Below, in pieces: positions 1-7,212 of a DNA stretch of 9,226 nt (position 1 is the first letter of the stretch; every line of letters begins with the position of its first letter). A model generated the notes under the pieces. That model was not told the origin of the DNA and searched no databases. It saw only the letters and a list, made by a program, of their open reading frames with translations. The position numbers were made by a program, and so were the translations under genes. Where the stretch lies: contig JAYWGH010000008.1 in assembly GCA_043778375.1 (NCBI GenBank), forward strand, positions 1 through 9,226. Reading direction: 5' to 3'. The DNA is from CAIVSN01 sp043778375. GTDB lineage: Bacteria > Patescibacteriota > Gracilibacteria > BD1-5 > UBA2023.

Positions 1-1
1 C

Positions 2-877
2 TCTTTTGATGTCCTCGACTGCAGTAACTGTAGATACTGTACAAATACGAGCAATTCTACTGACTTATTTGATATCTCGTCATACGGGGAGTACTCAGAT
101 AGGATGTATGAGTCAGTATCTGTGGGGAGATACTCAAACAATATTTTGTTTTCAAGCATCGTTGGAAAGTGAGAAAATTTGATCTACTGTATGGATGTGA
201 AAAGGAGTAGTAACTGCTTTTTATGTGTAAATCTTGAGAATAAAAAATACTGCATTCTCAATAAACAGTACTCCAAAGAAGAGTATGAAGTCTTGGTTCC
301 GCAGATCATTGAGCATATGCAAAAGACGGGAGAGTGGGGAGAATTCTTCCCTGTTTGTCTCTCCCCCTTTGGGTACAATGAAACAGTCGCACAAGAACAC
401 TTCAAACTTGATAGAGTATGAGCTCTAGAGAGGGGATACAATTGGAGTGATTATGAGCCACCTTTTCCACAGGTTCAAAAGACTATACCAGCCTCACGAT
501 TGCCAAAAACTGTTGCAGAAGTCCCGGACGATATACTCAACTGGGCGATAGAGTGTGAGATCACAAAAAAGCCATTTAGAGTCATCGAGCAAGAGTTAAA
601 ATTTTATCGAAAGCATAACCTCCCGATACCTCGTCGACACCCTGATCAAAGACACGCAGAGAGGATGTCTGCGAGGATGCCCGATAAACTGTATGAGAGA
701 ATATGTGATTGCGAAGGGTGCAAAGAGCATGCAGATACTATTGGTAGCTATAGTGAAAAAGACTTTTCCGAACATCTAATAACTAAGAAGCAAGCGCGAA
801 AGATACTCACCCCGTACTCTCCAGATAGAACCGAGATCGTCTACTGTGAAGTGTGTTTTAATAAACAGTTTTTTTAA
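2..877 (+). CDS. Cys-rich repeat protein of the tandem CPR family, 5'-truncated (paralogue 1)
   Basis: The frame is open from the left window edge to TAA (875-877), giving about 291 residues, with in-frame TGA at 170 and 419 read as Gly. The visible part starts inside a Cys/Asn-rich repeat region (motifs such as DCSNCRYC and SNCFLC). It continues into the family segment CVNL...YCILNKQYSKEEY, a helical stretch (IIEHMQ), a conserved NWSDY region and the motif PRRHPDQRH. It ends in a Cys module, C-D-C-E-G-C followed about 45 residues later by YCEVCF, which could bind zinc. Gene 2 lacks this tail. Over 139 residues it matches gene 2 without gaps at about 69% identity by hand count. The stop lies 9 bp before the ATG of gene 2, so co-transcription is likely. 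I recall such proteins as uncharacterised CPR proteins; the function is unknown. Confidence 0.85.
248..664 (+). repeat. Copy A of a 417-bp dispersed coding repeat (matches 2024-2440)
   Basis: This block and 2024-2440 have exactly the same length and align codon for codon without a gap. It encodes the segment from YCILNKQYSK to PRRHPDQRH. I counted 96 identical residues of 139, and several stretches are nearly identical in DNA (for example tgcattctcaataaaca). The resemblance breaks off soon afterwards, where gene 1 continues into its Cys tail and gene 2 stops. This fits duplication with later divergence, or gene conversion. Confidence 0.85.
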
Positions 878-886
878 TTCTCTCAT

Positions 887-2473
887 ATGTCTCTTACTCG
901 TATTTGCGCTGCCTCTGGTAAGCAGTTTACCATCACAGATGAGGACCTTGCGTTTTACGACAAAATCTCTCCCACTTTTAGTGGGCAGAAGTATCTCATC
1001 CCACCTCCAACTCTCTGTCCTGAGGAGCGGATGCGTCGACGGCTTGCGCACAGAAATGAGCGCAAGTTTTACCGCTCTAAGTGTGCAGTGACTGGAGAAT
1101 GAATGATCTCTCGCTATCATCCTGAGTCGCAGTACACAGTTTATAATCATAAGCATTGGTGGAGTGACGCGTGGAATCCTCTCGAATATGGTGCAACCTA
1201 TAACCTAAGCCGATCATTTTTTGAGCAATTTCACGAACTTCAAAAAAGAGTACCTCGGACATCATTGATTTTGCCAGGAGATAATGAAAACTCCGACTAC
1301 GCAAACGATACTGCCAGTGCAAAAAATTGTTACATGGTAACAAATGGTTGGCAAATAGAGAACTGTTATTATAGCTACGCCGCATGTTTTGGAACTCGTG
1401 ATTGTATGGATTGTAATTGGATTGTAGCATCTGAAAACTGCTATGAGTGCTGCGAGTCAGAAAAACTCTTTGATTGTCAGTATGTTACTGGGTCTCGGAA
1501 CTGTCAGCATTCTCAATACTGTAGGGATATTGATGGGCTCTCATACTGTTTTGGATGTGTTGGACTTGTAAATGCGAAGTATCACCTTTTTAATATACCT
1601 CTTGAAAAGGAGGAGTACATTCAGGAAGTCACTCGAATTATGCAAATGGAAGAATCAGCCCGGGAATCATATATTGCCATAGAAATGAGTAAGCTCCCTG
1701 CACTTCCTGACAATAATATTGGGTGTGAAGATTGTATTGGGAATACCCTCCGAAATTGCAAGAATCTGCGCTTCTGCTATAACATGTTTGAGGCCACGAA
1801 TTGCTCATATTGAATGAATAGCTGAGCACGACTTGATACTACTCAAGACTTCTTCATGGCAGGTACAGATATGTGAATGGGATACGAGATGGTTTGAGTG
1901 TATCGATCCTCTCATGGGATGGGATTGCTCAACATTGATGAGTCACAAGACTCCTACTACTGTGACTCTTGTTACTCAGGGAATAGCCATCTCTTTGGTT
2001 GTGTTGGCCTTCGCGGCAAGTCCTACTGCATTCTCAATAAACAATACTCAAAGGGTGAATACGAAGCTCTCGTCCCGCAGATCATAGAGCATATGCAGGC
2101 AGATGGAGAGTGGGGAGAGTTCTTTGCCGCCAAGACTAGTCCATTTGGATACAATGAAACAATCGCGCAGGAGTACTTTCCACTCACTCGAGATGAAGCA
2201 CTCGCTCGGGGGTTTAACTGGAGTGACTACAGAGCACCTCTTCCAGTCGTTACCAAGACGATCCCTGCGGATAAACTCCCTACTGATATTACCAAAATAC
2301 CTGACGATATCCTCAACTGGGCGATCATTTGTGAAGTCACAGATAGGCCATTTAAGATCATCCCTCAGGAACTCGAGTTTTATCGCAAGTTTGGACTCTC
2401 TGTTCCTCGTAGGCATCCCGATCAACGACATGTAGATAGGCTTGCGAAGAGTCGTTCTCGAGACTTCAGTTAA
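887..2473 (+). CDS. Cys-rich, internally duplicated repeat protein with N-terminal Cys module (paralogue 2)
   Basis: 528 residues, ATG to TAA, with TGA read as Gly at codons 72, 309, 313, 330 and 337. The N-terminus shows RICAASGKQF, TLCPEERMRRRLA, RNERKFY and KCAVTGE, a putative zinc-ribbon-like module that I recall at the front of many uncharacterised CPR proteins. A WWSDAW motif, a FFEQFHELQ helix and NENSDY follow. Next comes a Cys/Asn-rich repeat region (KNCYM, ENCYYS, RDCMDC, ENCYECC, RNCQHSQYC) that may form a solenoid. The unit ending CVGL...KEEY (CVGL at about residue 224) recurs as CVGL...YCILNKQYSKGEY (about residue 372), so the protein is internally duplicated. The start is supported by gene 3, which also begins MSLT. 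No Shine-Dalgarno is visible. There is no signal peptide or membrane helix, so it is probably cytoplasmic. Some pipelines label such proteins 'CaiB/BaiF'; I see no CoA-transferase features. Function unknown. Confidence 0.9.
2024..2440 (+). repeat. Copy B of the 417-bp dispersed coding repeat (matches 248-664)
   Basis: This is the second copy of the block described at 248-664, placed in the 3' part of gene 2. The equivalent region of gene 3 shares the protein motifs (YCILNEQYTREEW, TRDEALAAGY, ELEFYQKFGLSLPR) but is far more diverged. Genes 1 and 2 are therefore the closer pair or have recently exchanged sequence. Confidence 0.85.
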
Positions 2474-2476
2474 TTG

Positions 2477-2539
2477 TATTTCTTTGAGTTTTGAGTACTC
2501 CATATGTAACATATTTACATATGGAGTACTCAAGAAATA
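2477..2539. repeat. 19-bp perfect inverted repeat with outer bulged arms, between genes 2 and 3
   Basis: Arms 2491-2509 and 2515-2533 are perfectly complementary with a 5-nt loop (2510-2514). Each arm holds two self-palindromes: GAGTACTC (2493-2500 and 2524-2531) and CATATG (2501-2506 and 2518-2523). The two GAGTACTC boxes are 31 bp apart, about three helical turns, so both face the same side of the DNA. The outer 7-bp arms (2477-2483 and 2533-2539) also pair if an 8-nt bulge, probably a TTGAGTT duplication, is looped out. It could be a terminator for gene 2, starting just after its stop, but it lacks a U-tract. It could also be an operator or an RNA hairpin. A TATAAT lies 14 bp downstream. 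Confidence 0.85.
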
Positions 2540-2547
2540 GTTTTGTA

Positions 2548-2553
2548 TATAAT
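2548..2553 (+). promoter_or_regulatory. Possible -10 element upstream of gene 3
   Basis: A perfect TATAAT sits 49 bp upstream of the gene 3 ATG, directly after the inverted repeat. No convincing -35 is found 16-18 bp upstream, where the right palindrome arm lies. A promoter here would need an activator, or the palindrome would overlap the polymerase site as an operator. The match may be chance in AT-rich DNA. Confidence 0.3.
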
Positions 2554-2602
2554 CAACTTGTAGAGGATCTTCGGATACTCTTAAAAACCTTACACTTTTA
2601 AT

Positions 2603-4069
2603 ATGTCACTCACCCTCGAACCTTTCTTCCGTAAAATGCAGCTCCGACAGGCGCAGGCGTCCTATCGAGACTTTCTCATGTACGTGACCACCTGGTGTAG
2701 CCTCGGAATGTATAAGACGAATTGACTCATCTCGAGTATTCCAAAGAGTGACCGGGTGGAGGTGGGGAATCTATCCGGTTGGACAGAGCCTCGAATAAGT
2801 CGTACTTATGATCATGAGATGGGATTTTTTGAGAATTTTACTCGACTCTATACATCGAGCCCTCGCCCAAACCTCAAACACTTTCTCGAAAATGAAAATA
2901 GTGACTATGTGGAGCTCGCATATGGAGTCAAAAATGGTTATCTCTCCCATGTAACCTGAGGCGATGTAGAAAATGCGATGTATAGCTGTTTTGTGTTTGA
3001 TAATATCACCAACGCTCTCGATGCTGCCGCTGTGAGCCAGAGTTGTGAGAATATTTACTCATCATGCTGGGTAGTAAAGTCTCGAGAGATATTTTATTCG
3101 TTTGATATCGAGGGGAGTAAGGATCTCTGGTGGTGCGCGAGCATGGTCGTATGTAACGACTGTATATTTTGTGATCATCTCACAAACGCCCGTTACTGTA
3201 TATCCAATAAACAGCTCACCAAAGAGGAGTATTTTGCTGAGCGAGCTAAGATACTCGCGCAGCGTTCGCAGTTTGCGGTCTGGCAAGCATCGGTACCGAG
3301 AATCGGGAGAAATGTGAATTGTGAAAATGTCACTGGATCGAGCCTAAAAAACTGCTCTGATATTCAGAATTGATACCTCACTATTGGAATTACGGGAGGG
3401 AGAAATGTTATTTGCGGCGGTGATACAGATCTCTTTAAACGAGCAATGAATAGCTTTAACTTTGGAGGGGTGAGTGATATATTTGGGTGCTGTAACGCTG
3501 GACTCAAGAGTACACATGTATATTGCAGTACAGATGCTGGGCTCGGCACCACGCTCATCTACTGTATGCAAATGGAGAGCTCAAGTTTTTGTCTCGGGTG
3601 TATTGGACTGCGAAATGCTGAGTACTGCATCCTCAACGAACAGTACACTCGTGAGGAGTGGTATAGGATAGCCACTCAAATACTCACAAGAATGGATCAA
3701 GACGGCGATCTCGGAGCATTTTTGCCTGCGAGTCTCAATCCTCATTACTTCAATGATACCCCTGCTACAATATTTGGAGATTTTACTCGAGATGAAGCTC
3801 TCGCTGCAGGGTATCTCTGGCGAGATCACCCGATTAGTGTTGCAATTCCAGAAAGCGCTCAGAAGCTGAGTTATGCAGATCTCTGAGCATACGAGAAGAC
3901 AGATGGTACGATCGATCCTGCTATTCTCACGAAGGTTATTATTGATGCAGAAGGTAATCCTTATACGATAGTGGAGAGAGAGCTCGAGTTTTACCAAAAG
4001 TTTGGACTTTCACTCCCGAGGGAACACTGGCAGACGAGGCGTCAAAAAGTATTTACTATTACTGCGTAA
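2603..4069 (+). CDS. Divergent Cys/Asn-rich repeat protein lacking the N-terminal Cys module (paralogue 3)
   Basis: 488 residues, ATG to TAA, with TGA read as Gly at codons 41, 119, 257 and 428. It begins MSLT like gene 2, but the first part of the Cys module is missing. PFFRKMQLRQAQASYRDF lies where gene 2 has LCPEERMRRRLA-RNERKFY, so at least two putative metal-ligand Cys are gone. The shared core follows: FFENF helix, ENENSDY, a Cys/Asn repeat region, CDHL...YCISNKQLTKEEY (Cys about residue 190), a second repeat region, CIGL...YCILNEQYTREEW (about residue 333), then DFTRDEALAAGY and ELEFYQKFGLSLPREHW. The 143-residue offset of the two units mirrors gene 2. The second repeat stretch is unusually Gly-rich (ITGGRNVICGG). 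No Shine-Dalgarno. Probably cytoplasmic; function unknown. It could have its own promoter, given the 129-bp gap with an inverted repeat. Confidence 0.9.
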
Positions 4070-4085
4070 TCTATGACATATTTCT

Positions 4086-4280
4086 ATGTCTATAATTAAC
4101 TACTTATACCTCAATCATCTAAACTATAGAGAGAATATTTGCACTAGTATCCTTCAAGATACTGAAGGTGACTTTTATACGATCATGCCGGTAGAATTAG
4201 AGTTTTGTAAGAAATGGGGACTTTTACTTTCAAATATACACTAGATGGAGCGGATACGCGAAGGGTTTTTGATGGATTAA
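4086..4280 (+). pseudogene. Decayed C-terminal remnant of another array paralogue (contains a 52-aa ORF)
   Basis: ATG 4086 to TAG 4242-4244 encodes 52 residues. Its second half (DTEGDFYTIMPVELEFCKKW and on to GLLLSNIH) matches the end of gene 3 (DAEGNPYTIVERELEFYQKF, GLSLPREHW). The TAG falls where gene 3 has TGG (Trp), a one-base change. Reading through it gives 11 more codons with weak resemblance, then TAA at 4278-4280, close to the length of the gene 3 tail. The N-terminal half has no recognisable family sequence. I infer a truncated and interrupted fourth family member. It could instead be a small expressed protein, because the reading frame up to the TAG is intact. A 6-bp hairpin (4075-4080 with 4085-4090) covers the ATG. 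Confidence 0.65.
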
Positions 4281-4307
4281 AGAGAGAGAGTTACCTACAT
4301 ACATACA

Positions 4308-4335
4308 TTGACATAATAATTTATCTGACTATAAA
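4308..4335 (+). promoter_or_regulatory. Sigma-70-type promoter of the giant HicA-like gene
   Basis: Perfect -35 TTGACA (4308-4313), 16-bp spacer, -10 TATAAA (4330-4335, 5 of 6 bases of the consensus). The start point expected about 7 nt after the -10 is 4342-4343, the A of the ATG at 4343. The transcript is therefore probably leaderless. The rest of the 4281-4342 gap holds short AG and ATAC runs only. Confidence 0.7.
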
Positions 4336-4342
4336 ACCTGTC

Positions 4343-7183
4343 ATGAGCTTATTTAGTGCGATAAAAACTGCGGCAACAAGTATTTGAGATAGTATAATAG
4401 ACGCTATAAATGAGCCGAGACTTTCGCAAGTTAGAAAATGTATGGAGCTTATTGATACTCTTTGTGCTAAACTATCAAAAAAGGGTCAAGTGTCTGAAGA
4501 TTCGGTAAAGTATAATAAACAACTTTTAGGAGTAATTAAAGTATTAACTTCTTCTTTGAGAATAAGTGAATCTGATAAAAAAGCATTTTTTGAGTTGCTT
4601 GGAACGACAGCAGATAACTATGCAAGTGGAAAGATCCTGCAAACAGAAGCGGGAAAACATCAATTTATTTATCTCGTAGCTGGAAGTTATGTATTTGAAC
4701 ATATCAATACTCCATTATTTATTGAACGGTTTTACAAATGTAAATGTTTGATCGATTTGATAAACGAAGAGTGAAAATTTGAGGCTCATATCATAACTCC
4801 TGAATGGAAAAAGTGGCGAGACAAATGGATAAAAAGTTTCCCAAGAACTCCTGCACTTGAAGCAGCTATAGAGAAAGCTAATTCCTTGAGTATTTCTGTA
4901 ACTCCCCATTTGTTTGAACAAATAGTATTTGGTATTTGCTGAGTTTTAGAACTTGAGATTGAGTCTCTTGAAGAGAAGAGAGTTATAAGGTGAGGCCTAC
5001 TCAGAGAGCTTACTTGATGTGATAATATTCAGTCATACATTGCCCCATATACTGAGGATCAAATTGTCGATGTGTCTGATAGAGAGTTTGCATCACTCGC
5101 AATAAACGCGATGTATGGTATTGAGATGAGGTATCATGATCTCATAGATGCAGCAATTGTTACTTGAGTGAGCACTCTCGGTGCAAATAAGGTAGGGATT
5201 GTTTCTCATCTCAGTCTCACTGATAGGGTTAAAAATCCACTCCCCGTAGAGACTTTTTTCCGATTACAAAAACTTTGATGGAACGAATCAACTCTTCCAG
5301 CTGCAGTCTGCACGCAAATTGCAGCGTTTTTGGACCAAGAAGAAATTTTAGTGAACTGATTTAAAATTTCGAAGAGTACTTTACTGATCCAGTCGACTGA
5401 AAATGAAAGTGAAAAGGTAGAAAAATTGATGCAAGGAGCATGTACTATCTATATTTTGCACACTCGCACCTTCCTAAATGCACAGGAAGTAGAACTTCTT
5501 TTCGCTACTTATTCACTCGAGGAAGTTTATATTATTCTACAGCAGAATTCGCTTCTCGTATCTCGTCTTTTGAGTCTCCTTCGAGAGGGTTTATCCCAGG
5601 AGGCTCGTAGTACACTTATGCAGGACTTAAGAGTACTCATGTATTTTGAGAGCTTCTCCATCAGTGATCGGAAGAGGTTACTCGAAGTACTGAGTGCTGC
5701 AGAAATTACTCAGCTTTTTGGTAGTAAATTAAGCGTAGGTACCTTACTTGGCAAAAAGATATTGAGTATTCTTGATACTTTTGGTGCACAGTGGATCAAA
5801 ATGTATATTAACCAACCTCAGGCAATCAAAAATATGGGGGCTTATTTGGTAGAGTGTGCAGTTCCTTTAGAGACAAAGCTTAGAACACTCGAGCTCCAGC
5901 ACGCACGGACACTGATTTTATCTGATACAGAACTCTCAGAGTGGATAGGGGATATGAATACACTCTTTAGTGGGCTTCAACAGGTTGAGCATGCACTCCG
6001 CCATATTTCATCGAGTTTGCCTATTGATACAAGAGATTATACACTATTGAAACCCTATATTATAGCATGAGATATCTCAAAACTTGATAGATCCCAAGTA
6101 CGCTGACTTTCTGCATCAATACAAATACTTTTTACTAATGGACTCAAAGAAAAAGTGTCCTACCGAGCTGAAATTATGCAGCACTCAGGAGTAAAAATAG
6201 ACGAATATCTCGCAGTTAGGGCTTGTTTTCAGTCTGAAGGACTCAATCGCATGGTAAGTCCAGGAGAATGGATACTTATGCTTGAGAGTTGAGAGGTATC
6301 ATCTGATTTTTTAGAATTTTATTCAATATATACATACAAACCTCTCCTCATAGAAAGGGGTCAAATGTATAAACTCATAGAAGCACTCAAAAATAAAAAA
6401 GATGCATTTAAAAATTGGGGAGAAATTTTTGGACAAGGCAAAATCAAAACTGTTGGTGAAATACTTGAGTGTCTCAGTATGCGAAAAACCGAAGAATTTA
6501 ATGAGCAGAAATGGCAAATACTCCTATCACAAGTTGATCCTAAGATATGAGAGTTACTATTACTTTATGCAACAGAGCAGGCAGAGTTTAGAAATAGGGC
6601 TATAACAGCTATGCAGCTTTTTGAGAAATATGAGCTCTTAATGCTCATTAATTACGATAATTTTGAGCTTTTTGTGGGTCCAAGTGGTATATCTAGGTAT
6701 GGCGAATTTGTTGAACTCTTAGAAGATACAAACAGTCCTGAAATAAAGGAACTTATACTATATGCTATACGTCATCATTTTAATGCCCAGCAATTTCAAA
6801 AAATAGAAGAATTTACACTAACCACTGGAAAAAGCCCAACTCTCATTGATATACAAAGCATTGATGATCCGAGTTGGGGGGTCGAACAGGACACTAGGTC
6901 TCTAGTGATAAGTGTACTTGAAGAAGTGCGCTGTAAAAAAGTAGACACTCCCAAGATCACTCACTCAAAAGAGCTTGAAAAACTTGCAGTGAGTTTCGGG
7001 TACCGCCTCATCAGTGCTCGCGGATCTCATAGAAAATACTACAATAGTGAGACGAAAGAAACTCGTATTATTCCCCTTGGGGCGAGGAGCGGGACGTTGA
7101 TGGCTGTAGTAGCCCAGTTATTGGGACGAGACAGTCGAACAAGAGAGCGAGAACTAATGTGGTGAAAAATATTTTCTGCCTAG
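4343..7183 (+). CDS. Large helical protein with C-terminal HicA-like domain
   Basis: 946 residues, ATG to TAG, with 13 in-frame TGA codons read as Gly (codons 15, 144, 200, 217, 225, 275, 312, 339, 576, 588, 650, 736, 941). There is no signal peptide or membrane segment. Residues 1 to about 865 are rich in Leu, Glu, Ile and Ser with a helical pattern, perhaps an alpha-solenoid; I recognise no family there. Residues about 873-928 resemble HicA/YcfA (dsRBD-like fold): a helix (ELEKLAVSFGYRL), the strand motif ARGSHRKYY with the G-S-H whose His (H896) is catalytic in HicA mRNA interferases, a strand ending TRIIPLG, and the helix SGTLMAVVAQLLG. Typical HicA proteins are 60-90 residues and stand alone beside HicB. 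Here the domain is fused to about 870 residues and no HicB follows. It may cut RNA or only bind it. ATG 4343 is chosen from the promoter position. Confidence 0.85.
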
Positions 7184-7191
7184 AAATCATA

Positions 7192-7212
7192 GAATTGGTT
7201 TAATGCCAATTC
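7192..7212. terminator. Weak hairpin between convergent genes
   Basis: GAATTGG (7192-7198) pairs with CCAATTC (7206-7212) around a 7-nt loop that contains the stop codon of the minus-strand gene. It lies between two convergent genes whose stops are only 16 bp apart, a natural place for a bidirectional terminator. The stem is short and AT-rich and has no T-run on either side, so the call is weak. Confidence 0.25.

Noticed and set aside
89..96. A further GAGTACTC box inside gene 1
   Set aside because: It is explained by Glu-Tyr-Ser codons (GAG TAC TCA) common in this genome, is single and has no palindromic context.
1300..1560. Recurring Cys-codon spacing as a DNA-level tandem repeat or CRISPR
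   Set aside because: The periodicity is in the protein (Asn-Cys-Tyr-x-Cys motifs). The DNA copies are dissimilar and there are no constant repeats with unique spacers.
4091..4096. Perfect TATAAT inside the remnant
   Set aside because: No -35 at a usable distance and no sensible start codon downstream. The true promoter at 4308-4335 is much better.
4281..4308. Short AG and ATAC runs as a phase-variation tract
   Set aside because: Only about five AG and three ATAC units, outside any reading frame and not placed between -35 and -10.
2..7183. Reading the TGA-broken frames as many small genes, pseudogenes or sequencing frameshifts
   Set aside because: All pieces of a gene stay in one frame, are joined only by TGA and align with paralogues across the joins. 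Decay would also bring TAA, TAG and indels.
2..7183. UGA as tryptophan (code 4) or selenocysteine
   Set aside because: Trp positions use TGG throughout, one TGA aligns with a Gly codon, and 24 sites in four genes without a nearby conserved hairpin do not fit selenocysteine.
6950..7199. A HicAB toxin-antitoxin operon
   Set aside because: The HicA-like domain is fused to a large protein and the next gene is a convergent phosphatase. No HicB-like ORF is present on either strand nearby.
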